From: Vibrio sp. RE88
GTDB lineage: Bacteria; Pseudomonadota; Gammaproteobacteria; Enterobacterales; Vibrionaceae
Direction of reading: 5' to 3'
Assembly: GCF_013113835.1 (NCBI RefSeq)
Contig: NZ_VTYQ01000003.1
Span: forward strand, 124,001 to 188,000
DNA: 64,000 nucleotides
Part shown: in pieces, positions 34,074-42,516 of the stretch
Numbering within the stretch: position 1 is the stretch's first letter
How the letters are laid out: every line of letters starts with the position of its first letter
Notes under the pieces: generated by a model
Told to the model about the DNA's origin: nothing
What the model saw: only the letters and a program-made list of their open reading frames with translations
Database searches by the model: none
Position numbers and translations under genes: made by a program

Positions 34074-34102
34074 ACTCCTAAGTACAAATATTGGAAAGAG
34101 CC

Positions 34103-34222
34103 TAACGCCCTGTTAAGGGGTGAGCGACGCAATACCGAAGTCGCCGCATACCACCTTATTCACTAAAACCAACGCATAGTGAAAATGCCACGCGTTGCGA
34201 ATCCCTCTTGAACAGTTTGTTA
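34103..34222 (-). repeat. attC site 14
   Basis: CCCTGTTAAGGGGTGAGCGACGC left arm (one change from AGCAACGC); CAGTTTGTTATG right end. Closes the second VOC cassette. Confidence 0.92.
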
Positions 34223-34276
34223 TGTTGAAACTCACCACGTGTTTTACATTAAACCTTTACTGCATTTTCAACTGCA

Positions 34277-34654
34277 TCAAGATTTCCATGTATCAAAGAC
34301 AGCCTCAATATTATGACCATCTGGATCATGAACGAAGCAGGCATAATAGTTCTCGGTATAGTGAGGTCGTGGTCCTGGAGCTCCGTTGTCTCGCGCTCCT
34401 GCTAAAATAGCCGAGTCATAAAACTCTCGAACCTTTTGCTGGCTCGCCACACGAAAGGCAATATGAAAGCTCGTTAAAGCCCCCTCAGTCTTAGCACTAC
34501 AGATCTCGAATAAGAAGCCTTTACCGAGGTCGAAAGCCCAAAACTTACCTTTTTCACCAAACACAATTTTGTACCCTAGTGGGCTAAAAGCTTCTTCATA
34601 AAACTTCCTGCTTCTTTCCAAATCACTAACGGAAATTGTAACGTGATCAATCAT
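34277..34654 (-). CDS. VOC superfamily (glyoxalase-like) protein
   Basis: 125 residues: MIDHVTISVSDLERSRKFYEEAFSPLGY, SFHIAFRVASQQKVREFYDSAILAG and YYACFVHDPDGHNIEAVF. The metal residues His, His and Glu are retained. This short single-chain VOC type is common in Vibrio and proteobacteria and dimerises to form its site. Substrate unknown. 55 bases separate its stop from attC 14. Confidence 0.85.
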   Translation of the reverse strand: MIDHVTISVSDLERSRKFYEEAFSPLGYKIVFGEKGKFWAFDLGKGFLFEICSAKTEGALTSFHIAFRVASQQKVREFYDSAILAGARDNGAPGPRPHYTENYYACFVHDPDGHNIEAVFDTWKS

Positions 34655-34726
34655 ATATATACCTAAGATATTGTGTGGAAGAAGAGATTAGCTGAATACG
34701 TGTGGGCTTTGAAGCCCTATTCAACA

Positions 34727-34846
34727 TAATACCCTGTTAAGGTGTGAGCAACGCAATACCGATGCTTCCGCATACCACCTTAAACACTAAAATAAACGCA
34801 TAGTAAAAATGCCACGCATTGCGAATCACTCTTAAACAGTTGGTTA
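34727..34846 (-). repeat. attC site 15, mutated R' core
   Basis: R' reads TAATACC in place of TAACGCC, so the conserved cytosine of AAC is lost. Otherwise the common family; arm GCATTGCG instead of GCGTTGCG. Closes the SUKH cassette. Confidence 0.88.
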
Positions 34847-34858
34847 TGTTTGTTCGAG

Positions 34859-35284
34859 TCACTGTTTATGAGCTTCTATTGCTCTGCGGATGAAGACTTC
34901 AAATGAGTCATTTGAAACATGATATGAATCTGAAAAATCATGATCTTCCCCATAGATTGCCCAATTTTTTGAAGGCACAAAATAGTAATAACTATCACCG
35001 AAAAGCCCAAATACTATGGCATCCGTACCTTTTAGCTCCGACGCCATTTCAGAAACCTCACTGCTCACATCTTCAGCAAAAGACGGTGAACTATGCATAT
35101 CAATGCAACCATCAAAATACAAGCCAGCACCAAGTTCTTTTAAGAAATCTAGATAACTCTCCGGAATGCCTTGATACTGATTGCGAATTTTTTCTATGTT
35201 TTGATCAGACAAAGGCTCCCGGTAGTCTAATTCAAAATTACTCAAGTCTTTCAAGAAAGGGGATAAATCTGTATACCTAGCCAT
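34859..35284 (-). CDS. SMI1/KNR4 (SUKH) family protein
   Basis: 141 residues. The SUKH core is seen in LSDQNIEKIRNQYQGIPESYLDFLKELGAGLYF, then DAIVFGLFGDSYYYF and a C-terminal SFEVFIRRAIEAHK. SUKH proteins are the largest class of immunity proteins for polymorphic toxins. No toxin gene is in this cassette, so it may be an orphan immunity protein acting against rivals. Confidence 0.8.
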   Translation of the reverse strand: MARYTDLSPFLKDLSNFELDYREPLSDQNIEKIRNQYQGIPESYLDFLKELGAGLYFDGCIDMHSSPSFAEDVSSEVSEMASELKGTDAIVFGLFGDSYYYFVPSKNWAIYGEDHDFSDSYHVSNDSFEVFIRRAIEAHKQ

Positions 35285-35311
35285 TAATACTCCAATTTCC
35301 GACTAAAAACA

Positions 35312-35433
35312 TAACGCCCAGCTAAGTGGCTAGCAACGGATAGCACAATACTTAAAGCAGCCGCCGTAAACACTATACCTGGCTAGAACCAAAATTGCCG
35401 AGCGGTTGATAGTCCGTCTTGAGCAGATTGTTA
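35312..35433 (-). repeat. attC site 16
   Basis: CCCAGCTAAGTGGCTAGCAACGG family, with ATAGTCCGTCTTGAGCAG on the right. Related to sites 47 and 48. Confidence 0.9.
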
Positions 35434-35436
35434 GGT

Positions 35437-36009
35437 TTATTTACAAAGCACTTTAAATGAGTCTTTACGCTCATCGTAATGATGATAAGGGATTAGTAAA
35501 GGAAGCTTTGACAACTCTAAGCCTTCTGACTTATTCCCCCACTTGACAGCTCTTCCCGTAATATCGTAGTAAACTTGATTTTCATAGTTGATAAACCCAG
35601 TATTCCACTCGTTGCCAAGAAAGCTGATGTCTTTTGACTTATCGTACCACTCAGGGCCGATTAATGTGACAACACTATTATCTATTGGGCTTCCATCCCA
35701 AAATACAAAATACTCTGGAACCATTGAGCGCGAAGGACTAGATACAAACTTTATGGGGTACTTATACTGGGGCCACCAAGTTGGAAACAAGTTATCAGTA
35801 ATGCTTCCTATCTGTTTCTCCGCTAGTTTTATTTCATCTTTAGTCCGCCTGTAAAAATTAATGTAGAGCTCACCTTGCTGCACACTAACCATTTGTCCAG
35901 GTTCTAGTTTGTAAACAGGTACAGTGACCTCTGAACAATGACTTGAATCTACCTGTCCACCAAGCGATTGGAAAGTAGCGACAATCAAAAGGCTGAATAT
36001 TTGTCTCAT
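35437..36009 (-). CDS. exported Rieske-like protein lacking cluster ligands
   Basis: 190 residues with a signal peptide (MRQIFSLLIVATFQSLGG). VPVYKLEPGQMVSVQQGELYINFYRRTKDEI looks like the strand pair before the Rieske cluster fold, and YYDITGRAVKWGNKSEGLELSKLPLLIPYHHYDE looks like the strand pair after it. The C-x-H and C-x-x-H cluster motifs are absent; only Cys in the signal-proximal and final positions remain. So it may be a cluster-free relative. Tentative. Confidence 0.5.
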   Translation of the reverse strand: MRQIFSLLIVATFQSLGGQVDSSHCSEVTVPVYKLEPGQMVSVQQGELYINFYRRTKDEIKLAEKQIGSITDNLFPTWWPQYKYPIKFVSSPSRSMVPEYFVFWDGSPIDNSVVTLIGPEWYDKSKDISFLGNEWNTGFINYENQVYYDITGRAVKWGNKSEGLELSKLPLLIPYHHYDERKDSFKVLCK

Positions 36010-36026
36010 AAAATCCCAATTAAACC

Positions 36027-36117
36027 TAACGCCGCATTAAGGTGTGAGCGGCGCTTGGCTATACTTGAGCGAAGCGAAAACGCCAAGCGTTGCGAATCAC
36101 TCTTAAATACTTTGTTA
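36027..36117 (-). repeat. attC site 17, short form
   Basis: 91 bp; CGCTTGGCTATACTTGAGCGAAGCGAAAACGCCAAGCG centre forms a continuous hairpin. Right end ATACTTTGTTATA. Confidence 0.92.
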
Positions 36118-36125
36118 TACATTTT

Positions 36126-36713
36126 TTACCCACACGGATCCGACAACCCAGAACTCCATGCTTCAATAACACTTCCAGGGTTCTCTATTTTGTAGCAAGC
36201 CATAAGACTTGAAGGAGATTTGATGCCTAGCACTACCCCTTTACCCTCTACTTTCCCGAAGCTGTCTCGATAAACCAATAAAGCAGGTTGAATTATATTT
36301 TTCCAGTAAACATCGACCAGCTCGCTTTCACTCGTATATTTAAGGCTTTCGGATAACTTACTGGAACAAAACAACGTGTAAAATGTTACACCACCAGATG
36401 ACATAACCGATGACTCTAGTGAGCAATTAAGAAGATTACTTTCACCTACTGAAGTCAAAAATGGTTCCAACTCACTTCCAGCGGCACTTAGCTCTAGCTG
36501 AATATAGGTAAAAGGTACTAGTGTCGTGACAACTAAGAGCAAGCCCATACGAAGCTTATTACCTGTGTAATTTTTAAACGCGTGATAATAAGTGAAAGGA
36601 AATAGGAACAGCCCTAAGAAACCCAACCATATCTTTTGCTTAAACATGTCGACAACGACTGTAAAATACAAAACTATCCCTATAAAAATCAGAAAAATAG
36701 ACAAACTTAACAT
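36126..36713 (-). CDS. membrane protein with extracytoplasmic C-terminal domain
   Basis: 195 residues. Three N-terminal membrane segments: LSIFLIFIGIVLYFTVVV, IWLGFLGLFLFPFTYY and RMGLLLVVTTLVPFTYIQ. A Cys-containing domain of about 110 residues follows (NCSLESSVMSSGGVTFYTLFC, ACYKIENPGSV, DPCG), likely on the outside with disulfides. No family recognised. Confidence 0.65.
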   Translation of the reverse strand: MLSLSIFLIFIGIVLYFTVVVDMFKQKIWLGFLGLFLFPFTYYHAFKNYTGNKLRMGLLLVVTTLVPFTYIQLELSAAGSELEPFLTSVGESNLLNCSLESSVMSSGGVTFYTLFCSSKLSESLKYTSESELVDVYWKNIIQPALLVYRDSFGKVEGKGVVLGIKSPSSLMACYKIENPGSVIEAWSSGLSDPCG

Positions 36714-36741
36714 AATTGCGATTTACTTCCTTTTTAATGTA

Positions 36742-36832
36742 TAACGCCGCATTAAGGTGTGAGCAACGCTTGGCTATATTTGAGCGAAGCGAAAACGCCA
36801 AGCGTTGCGAATCACTCTTAAATGCTTTGTTA
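36742..36832 (-). repeat. attC site 18, short form
   Basis: 91 bp, nearly the same as site 17 but with AGCAACG instead of AGCGGCG and right end ATGCTTTGTTATA. Confidence 0.92.
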
Positions 36833-36837
36833 TATAT

Positions 36838-37113
36838 TCATTCTTCTAGTTTACCGACCACCCATTGTGAACCCAAAGCAGAACGCCTTGCACAGGTACC
36901 TGGTTCCAGTGCCGTCAAATCATTAATGGTTGCATCCTCAGCCACTAGGTGCCCCACACCAATATGATGGGGGCGACCGCTTTCGACGCAACCGTCAATA
37001 CCACACAGAAACTGCCAGTCTCCATCAAAATCTCTTACAGAAAAGAGCACTGGCCTAGTTTTCTCAAATACATGCGTGCACACAAACACGCCATAATCGT
37101 TTCTAAATTTCAT
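36838..37113 (-). CDS. conserved hypothetical protein (cassette)
   Basis: 91 residues from MKFRNDYGVFVCTHVFEKTRPVLF (37113), with AGGG upstream; earlier codons are attC. Beta-rich, with FDGDWQFLCGIDGC and HIGVGHLVAED. Similar short proteins are widespread, always unassigned, and some sit beside immunity genes. I cannot name a function. Confidence 0.62.
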   Translation of the reverse strand: MKFRNDYGVFVCTHVFEKTRPVLFSVRDFDGDWQFLCGIDGCVESGRPHHIGVGHLVAEDATINDLTALEPGTCARRSALGSQWVVGKLEE

Positions 37114-37130
37114 AAAAGCCCTAGAATATG

Positions 37131-37252
37131 TAACGCCCAATTAAGGGGTGAACAACGCCACCACACAACCTAACGCATTGTACCGTAAACACTAAATTTG
37201 AAGTAGAAGCAAAAGTGCCAAGCGTTGTGAATCCCTCTTAAATTGCTTGTTA
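37131..37252 (-). repeat. attC site 19
   Basis: CCCAATTAAGGGGTGAACAACGCC family; right end TTGCTTGTTAAC supplies the stop of the GNAT gene. Confidence 0.93.
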
Positions 37253-37747
37253 ACTGGCTGACTCAAAGTGGATAAAAAACATGACAAGATCCACGTCATT
37301 CGCTTTTGACAACGTATAGTCTTTACCTACGATATTGGAAACAGCGGACTTCCAGAAACTTAGTGCCCCTGAATTTTCCAAAAGAATTCGGATTTGCCAT
37401 TTACCCGGAAAAGCTTTAACGACTTGCTCCAAAACAAGCTTTCCTACGCCCTGACCTTTAAACTTACGTAGAACAAAAAATTGGGCAACGTCGTAAAATG
37501 TTAAGTCACTAGGGTAACGACGAATCAGAACAAAACCTGCAAGTTCGTTAATCACCTTTATGAAATATGGAGTATGATCATCTCGATTCCAATAAGGGTC
37601 GAACTTTGAGACATCGTACCCTCCGAACGTACCATCTTTAGCTGGATTCCATTTCATATACTCTGACATGTCGTATACGTAGTAGCAGAACAAATTCTCA
37701 AGTACATGCCGCTCTTCTCGTTCTATTTTTACTAGCTGAACTTCCAT
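37250..37747 (-). CDS. GNAT-family N-acetyltransferase (cassette)
   Basis: 165 residues. Long N-terminal part (HVLENLFCYYVYDMSEYMKWNPAKDGTFGGYD), then VAQFFVLRKFKGQGVGKLVLEQVVKAF and a C-terminal ILLENSGALSFWKSAV. This pattern (YDMSE...F...) is that of predicted acetyltransferases frequent in integrons and Bacillus. The stop is provided by attC 19. Confidence 0.83.
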   Translation of the reverse strand: MEVQLVKIEREERHVLENLFCYYVYDMSEYMKWNPAKDGTFGGYDVSKFDPYWNRDDHTPYFIKVINELAGFVLIRRYPSDLTFYDVAQFFVLRKFKGQGVGKLVLEQVVKAFPGKWQIRILLENSGALSFWKSAVSNIVGKDYTLSKANDVDLVMFFIHFESAS

Positions 37748-37764
37748 TTTTCTCCTTGCCCAGT

Positions 37765-37878
37765 TAACGCCTTGTTAAGGTGTGACAATACCGAGGCTCC
37801 CGCATACCAACTTAAACACTAAACCTAACGCATAGTAAAAATGCCACGCGTTGCGAATCACTCTTAAACAATTTGTTA
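37765..37878 (-). repeat. attC site 20, shortened
   Basis: Common family with a small internal loss in the left arm: GGTGTGACAATACCG in place of GGTGTGAGCAACGCAATACCG. The L' pairing with GCGTTGCG is therefore missing, which may weaken folding. Confidence 0.88.
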
Positions 37879-37889
37879 GGTTTATGATT

Positions 37890-38441
37890 TTACGATGTAA
37901 GTGACAGTATTCTTTGAATATAAGCTGCTTTAGCCTCAGGATAATCTTGCCTACTGACGCCATTTGCAACTAAGCCCTGTTTGAGGACATTGTACTCAAT
38001 TAGCAACTCTCGGTTTTGAATGTGAGCATCTCTAAGTTGAATATGTTTTCTTAACTTTGAGTCGCCGTGCTTATAAGCATGAACATGGATATAATCGAAG
38101 CGCTCGTTGTCGTTGTAATATGTGAAGAAACAACGACCTTCAACTCCCCGTTCTCCTTTGCAAGTAAAGCCTAGAGATTCGAGCGCTAGAATGTTTTGCT
38201 GCAAAGTTAAAGTGTCATTATATGCGATACCTATATCTATTATCGGTTTTGCAATTGAGCCTGGAATCGCTGTACTACCAATATGATAAATAGTCACACC
38301 ACTCAAGCTAGGCGCAATCACGCTGACAATTAGCTCATAGGCTTCAGACCATTTATGGACGTAGTCGGTTAACTGGACTGTAAAACGCTCTAGCCCTATA
38401 CCTAACTCTTCAAGTCGCTTTATCAACTCAGTTTTATCCAC
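37890..38441 (-). CDS. GrpB/UPF0157 family protein
   Basis: 183 residues. VTIYHIGSTAIPGSIAKPIIDIGIAY is the UPF0157 signature (a nucleotidyltransferase-like G-S-T...K-P-x-x-D-I). Then FDYIHVHAYKHGDSKLRKHIQLRDAHI and a C-terminal YPEAKAAYIQRIL. The fold is related to the Pol-beta nucleotidyltransferases; the reaction is unproven. Confidence 0.83.
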   Translation of the reverse strand: MDKTELIKRLEELGIGLERFTVQLTDYVHKWSEAYELIVSVIAPSLSGVTIYHIGSTAIPGSIAKPIIDIGIAYNDTLTLQQNILALESLGFTCKGERGVEGRCFFTYYNDNERFDYIHVHAYKHGDSKLRKHIQLRDAHIQNRELLIEYNVLKQGLVANGVSRQDYPEAKAAYIQRILSLTS

Positions 38442-38469
38442 TTTAACTTCCCATGTTAACTCGTAAACC

Positions 38470-38591
38470 TAACGCCTTACTAACGGGCGATAACGCGATA
38501 CCACCCAACTCGAATATTGTGCCATAAACACAGAGCCGAAATTGCGACTGAAATCGCCAAGCGTTAGGAGTCCCTGTTGAACAATTTGTTA
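38470..38591 (-). repeat. attC site 21
   Basis: CCTTACTAACGGGCGATAACGC left arm, GCGTTAGGAGTCCCTGTTGAACAATTTGTTATA right. Shares its family only with site 23. Confidence 0.9.
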
Positions 38592-38703
38592 TATTGATGC
38601 TACCAAAACCAATTTATTGATTTAACTGGGATGCGAGCAACAGTAGCGAAAAATAGCAAAGCTGTACCTGAGATCATTCCTAAGTTTTATCAACCTCTTA
38701 TTA

Positions 38704-38901
38704 TTAATCTTTGCCGAAAAGCATTGGGACAAATAAGAACATACCAAAATGGAACACTACGAACGGTGGAGCCCCTCTAGAGCGCCAATGCTCATTCTCC
38801 ATTTCATTCCATTCATCATAAAAACTCTTGCTGGATTTTATAAGCGGAAACAATGAAGCCAACACCGCACAAACCACCAGAGTGTTAAATAACTCACCCA
38901 T
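38704..38901 (-). CDS. small membrane protein
   Basis: 65 residues from MGELFNTLVVCAVLASLF; a hydrophobic N-terminal helix, a charged middle (YDEWNEMENEHWRSRG) and a C-terminal hydrophobic stretch (FVVFHFGMFLFVPMLFG). 112 bases between its stop and attC 21 hold nothing I recognise. The start is weakly supported. Confidence 0.5.
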   Translation of the reverse strand: MGELFNTLVVCAVLASLFPLIKSSKSFYDEWNEMENEHWRSRGAPPFVVFHFGMFLFVPMLFGKD

Positions 38902-38928
38902 TTCAATCTCTGAACTTGAAAAACAATA

Positions 38929-39048
38929 TAACGCCCTGTTAAGGTGTGAGCAACGCAATACCGAAGCTCCCGCATATCACCTTAACCACTAAAACCAACG
39001 CATAGTAAAAATGCCACGCGTTGCGAATCACGCTTGAACAGTTTGTTA
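38929..39048 (-). repeat. attC site 22
   Basis: Common family (CCCTGTTAAGGTGTGAGCAACGC / GCGTTGCGAATCACG), right end CAGTTTGTTATG. Confidence 0.93.
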
Positions 39049-39056
39049 TGTGAAAA

Positions 39057-39545
39057 TTAATTTGGGCAGAGAAAAGAACCTACTAGCGGTTCCTCCACAA
39101 CCTCACACTCTAGCGTTCCACTTACTGAAAGTTTCAGAGGATTCAAAGGTGTACAACATTCATTTTCAGGCGCTATTGAGTTTTCAACTTGGTACTTAAA
39201 AATGTTGTCGTTATCTTGCTGATAGGTAAACTCACACCCCGAAAACTCACCATTACTGTCGCCAAGAACCATACCATAACGTGTAACTATCTGAAATTTT
39301 TCTTCAAATTCGGTAAAAGCTTGAGAGACAATTTCAACATTCCCCTCGTAGCATTCGAATATGGTCTCTGCAAATTCATGTTCGTTCAAAGCAGCACTTA
39401 TATTTATTGGTCGAAAATAAATATAAGGGCGGCAAAGGACACTATTGTTGTAGCGAAAGACGACGCCAAGCTCGTCTTCCTCTATGTACTCGTAATCATT
39501 TCTATTCAAAGTTAAATGCTGCGTAAAGTACGCTAACTTGAGCAT
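39057..39545 (-). CDS. hypothetical protein (cassette)
   Basis: 162 residues from MLKLAYFTQHLTL. Acidic and beta-rich: NDYEYIEEDELGVVFRYNNSVLCRPYIYF, then a C-terminus with NECCTPLNPLKLSVSGTLECEVVEE. No membrane segment and no family recognised. GAAAGA upstream of ATG 39545 is a fair ribosome site. Confidence 0.6.
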   Translation of the reverse strand: MLKLAYFTQHLTLNRNDYEYIEEDELGVVFRYNNSVLCRPYIYFRPINISAALNEHEFAETIFECYEGNVEIVSQAFTEFEEKFQIVTRYGMVLGDSNGEFSGCEFTYQQDNDNIFKYQVENSIAPENECCTPLNPLKLSVSGTLECEVVEEPLVGSFLCPN

Positions 39546-39607
39546 TATATCTTTCACTATCCAATACCTTTCTTAGAACCGACAACGGCTTCTGGAGAGT
39601 TTTCACA

Positions 39608-39728
39608 TAACGCCTTGCTAACGGGCGATAACGCTATACCACCCAATTTGAAACTTGCACCCTAAACACTGAGACTGATTTGTATGAAAGTGACCAAGCG
39701 TTAGGAGTCCCTGTTAAGCGACTTGTTA
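39608..39728 (-). repeat. attC site 23
   Basis: CCTTGCTAACGGGCGATAACGC / GCGTTAGGAGTCCCTGTTAAGCGACTTGTTATG. Sister of site 21. Confidence 0.9.
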
Positions 39729-39736
39729 TGCAAATA

Positions 39737-40188
39737 TCAACGAATGCGAACTTTACCAATAGCATTAACTCGGCTGTATCTGTATTTGGGGTAATAAACC
39801 CAGAATGTGTTGTCATTCTTTGAGTCCTCAGCTATCAACAGCTCGACCTCACCATTGTTAACAACGATCCGCACTTTATTTTTAGTTAGTGGTTTCGTCC
39901 TATATAATGTCACATACTTTTTATTTTTTATTGCATCCAAGAGCTTTGATTCATCAAAGTCTACATCCGATTCAATAACAAAGCTGTAATCACTTATTTT
40001 TCAGTGAGTACTGTTCTGATTTGATGCCTCAGTAAAGTATCTGAGAGCATGACTAAGAATACCATCCCTACAAATACTACTATGCATTCTTTACCTTTAC
40101 TCAAGCATCCAAACCAAAAAAGTAATAACAAGCAAAGGACAAAAATTATTTGAGTAACAGAAAGCCAAATGTCTAAGTAATTATCCAT
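39737..40188 (-). CDS. two overlapping frames: membrane protein joined to a soluble domain by a possible -1 shift
   Basis: Frame 1 (ATG 40188 to TAA 39994) encodes two membrane helices: WLSVTQIIFVLCLLLLFWFGCL and CIVVFVGMVFLVMLSDTLL. It ends in GAA AAA TAA. In the -1 frame an open reading frame continues (ISDYSFVIESDVDFDESKLLDAIKNKKYV to YRYSRVNAIGKVRIR), stop at 39737, and has no ATG or GTG before a poor TTG at 39940. Either a base was lost or gained, or the A-run at the stop acts as a slippery site. A single cassette holds both. Confidence 0.5.
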
Positions 40189-40203
40189 ACTCCCTCATTT
40201 GCA

Positions 40204-40323
40204 TAACGCCCTGTTAAGGTGTGAGCCACGCAACACCGAAGCTCCCGCATACCACCTTAAACACTAAACGCAACGCATAGTAAAAATGCCACGCGTTGCG
40301 AATCACTCTTAAACAGTTTGTTA
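40204..40323 (-). repeat. attC site 24
   Basis: Common family; AGCCACGC on the left for AGCAACGC. Supplies the stop of the deoxyribosyltransferase-like gene. Confidence 0.92.
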
Positions 40324-40671
40324 GTTTTTACTATTTCCACTGAGCTCAGCAATGACGTCATCTGGTGTGACAACACGTGTTAGCAAATGAGTGATGCCTG
40401 GATCTTCAATAGGTTCGAGAGCATAAACTGGCTTGCCGAGACCTAAAGCGTAACCAATATCCATTGCTACACTTTTTCCAACATAACCACCAAAGTTTAG
40501 AATGTAAGTAATTTCGGCTTCTCGAATACGCTGCAAGCAACCATCAATACCATTAGCTTGAAGAGGCTCAGAGATAGTAGTTTCAATACCTGCATTGACC
40601 AAAGTTTCTCGTATAGCCAGCATCTTTTCTAGATTTTTGAAACTACCAGCAATATAGACAGATTTACTCAT
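40321..40671 (-). CDS. nucleoside 2-deoxyribosyltransferase-like protein
   Basis: 116 residues. MSKSVYIAGSFKNLEKMLAIRETL is the Rossmann-like start of the family, NFGGYVGKSVAMDIGYALGLGKPVYAL the conserved middle with G-x-x-x-E/D-x-G. The catalytic Glu of true deoxyribosyltransferases is replaced by Asp in AMDIG, so activity may differ. Stop supplied by attC 24. Confidence 0.72.
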   Translation of the reverse strand: MSKSVYIAGSFKNLEKMLAIRETLVNAGIETTISEPLQANGIDGCLQRIREAEITYILNFGGYVGKSVAMDIGYALGLGKPVYALEPIEDPGITHLLTRVVTPDDVIAELSGNSKN

Positions 40672-40710
40672 ACAACTACCCTATTTTTGCGTAAATTTTG
40701 ATGTAAACAC

Positions 40711-40833
40711 TAACGCCCTGTTAAGGTGTGAGCAATGCAATACCGATGCTTCCGCATACCACCACCTTAATCACTAAAACCAACGCATAGTAAAAATGCC
40801 ACGCGTTGCGAATCACTCTTAAACAGTTTGTTA
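40711..40833 (-). repeat. attC site 25
   Basis: Common family with an extra ACC triplet (CATACCACCACC), giving 123 bp. Left arm AGCAATGC. Confidence 0.92.
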
Positions 40834-40837
40834 GGGC

Positions 40838-41425
40838 TCAGTTACCCAGCGATACTAGTTCGTCTAGCTCACTCTGCAAGCGAGCAGTTCGTTCAAAAAC
40901 TAAAGTTTCGAGTTCCGAGTAATATATCAATGGGTATATAGAGCCTCCTTTGTACATATCAGCTACTGATCTCGCATGGGCTTCGATATACTCGTTCCAC
41001 TTTACCTGTGCAGACCCGTATGCTTCGGTGCGGTCACTATCTAGCTTACTCATTAATTGAGCGTAAACCTCGTTCATTTTAACTAATGAACGATTATAAC
41101 TATCCGAAGCCATTTGGTTCATTTCAGTTTGAGTAATATGCTCAGTGCTACTCGTCTGCATATGAGAAACCGATTTAGTGTTTAAATCTAAAACATGACT
41201 CTGCACCGCACTACTTTTTTCTGTGAGCATAGAAGCAAACTGGTTTAAGCCTGAGATATCTAAACCTTGCTCACTCATTTTTTTATGTATATCTAGAACT
41301 TTTTGATGCTTATCCAAAATTTCTAATTCAGGTTTTGATTCGATTTTTCGCTTTATAAGATAACCAATGCCCGTCATGAGAGCTCCTAGTAAAACGAAGC
41401 CCAACTTTTCTATCATTTCATTCAT
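40838..41425 (-). CDS. membrane-anchored coiled-coil protein
   Basis: 195 residues. One N-terminal membrane segment (LGFVLLGALMTGIGYLI) then a long helical, coiled-coil-prone region rich in Ser, Gln and Glu (MSEQGLDISGLNQFASMLTEKSSAVQSHVLDLN, YNRSLVKMNEVYAQLMSKLD) and a helical C-terminus. It could be a scaffold or phage-shock-like factor; no family recognised. Confidence 0.62.
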   Translation of the reverse strand: MNEMIEKLGFVLLGALMTGIGYLIKRKIESKPELEILDKHQKVLDIHKKMSEQGLDISGLNQFASMLTEKSSAVQSHVLDLNTKSVSHMQTSSTEHITQTEMNQMASDSYNRSLVKMNEVYAQLMSKLDSDRTEAYGSAQVKWNEYIEAHARSVADMYKGGSIYPLIYYSELETLVFERTARLQSELDELVSLGN

Positions 41426-41450
41426 TTACACCGAATCATCCTATGAGCCC

Positions 41451-41570
41451 TAACGCCCTGTTAAGGTGTGAGCAACGCAATGCCGAAGCTCCCGCATGCC
41501 ACCTTAAACACAAAACGCAACGCATAGCAAAAATGCCAAGCGTTGCGAATCACTCTTAAACAGATTGTTA
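41451..41570 (-). repeat. attC site 26
   Basis: Common family variant: GCCAAGCGTTGCG in place of GCCACGCGTTGCG, right end CAGATTGTTATA. Closes a two-gene cassette. Confidence 0.92.
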
Positions 41571-41577
41571 TACGATT

Positions 41578-42516
41578 TTATAGCAATGAATTTTGGATGG
41601 GAATCGCCTCCATAAAGTGCTCATACCCATCACCACTACCAACAAGAAAAGGACTGTTAGGGTCATGCTTTTTGAAATTATTCAGAGCCCCGTTCTTCTG
41701 ATAAGTCGCGTAGCAATAAGTACAGCCATGCAAACATGTATTATAAACACCTATATCGACGCTCTTAACACAGCCACATTCTAACCTTTGACCTTGATCT
41801 TTGGTGTTTGTAACTTTGATATTAAACAAAGATTCAATCAGTCTATCGTCGATACACTTACCATGTTCGATACCTGTGCTTTCCAAGTTTACTTCTTCAG
41901 CACATGTAGATATTGACATACCATACTTGGTAGCGATTTTTTTTAACTCTTTACAAAGTTCATTGAGCAAGCCTTCATTCTCTAAGATGTCACAATACTC
42001 GAGCCCGTCGACTTTATTTAGGTTTACCTCAGTTTTTTTATATAAATCAGCAAAACTAATTACCACGTGGTTAGTATAGTCTGAAAGTAAACCAGCTATT
42101 TTTTCAAACAACCTTATGTGTTCAGATACTGGAGTTATATTTGAAAGAATTATAGGATCATAGCGCCATATAACTTTATCTCGACCAATATTTCTTGATA
42201 GTTCTTGAAATATTTCAACAGCTTTTAAAGGGTGTAAAGTATTAGTTTCAAGCTTCTTGTTGTATCCAGTAATCGTATACTGAAAGTAATAACGATAACC
42301 TAAACTATCCAAGAGCTCTAAATGAGGGAATAGCTTCTTGGGATTCCTTGTCCAAAAAACGATCGCGTCGACATCTTTTGGTAGCAAAGAAACACGCTTT
42401 ACTTGATTCGCATTGAACGGGTTTTTTACCAGCAAAAATCCGGACTTTACCCTATTTACAAACCAATCACTATAAAATGCCGGAATGTCTGTTCGCCTAC
42501 TAGCGCTTATAATCAT
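41578..42516 (-). CDS. DUF1848 family protein (radical-SAM-like / Fe-S)
   Basis: 312 residues. Starts MIISASRRTDIPAFYSDWFVNRVKSG, the fixed opening of DUF1848. VIWRYDPIILSN is also typical. C-terminal cysteines CLHGCTYCYATY, plus CGC in RLECGCVKSVDIG, should hold an iron-sulfur cluster. DUF1848 is related to spore photoproduct lyase-like TIM barrels; activity unknown. Its ATG overlaps the stop of the upstream methyltransferase-like gene by four bases, so the two are translated together. Confidence 0.82.
   Translation of the reverse strand: MIISASRRTDIPAFYSDWFVNRVKSGFLLVKNPFNANQVKRVSLLPKDVDAIVFWTRNPKKLFPHLELLDSLGYRYYFQYTITGYNKKLETNTLHPLKAVEIFQELSRNIGRDKVIWRYDPIILSNITPVSEHIRLFEKIAGLLSDYTNHVVISFADLYKKTEVNLNKVDGLEYCDILENEGLLNELCKELKKIATKYGMSISTCAEEVNLESTGIEHGKCIDDRLIESLFNIKVTNTKDQGQRLECGCVKSVDIGVYNTCLHGCTYCYATYQKNGALNNFKKHDPNSPFLVGSGDGYEHFMEAIPIQNSLL

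Noticed and set aside
37775..37969. Frame with LRVIRNAWHFYYALGLVFKLVCGS (DUF3265-like)
   Set aside because: Its DUF3265-like motif lies at the 5' end of the GrpB cassette region next to attC 20 and opposes no conserved start; such frames arise from reading attC and the gene end, without a ribosome site.
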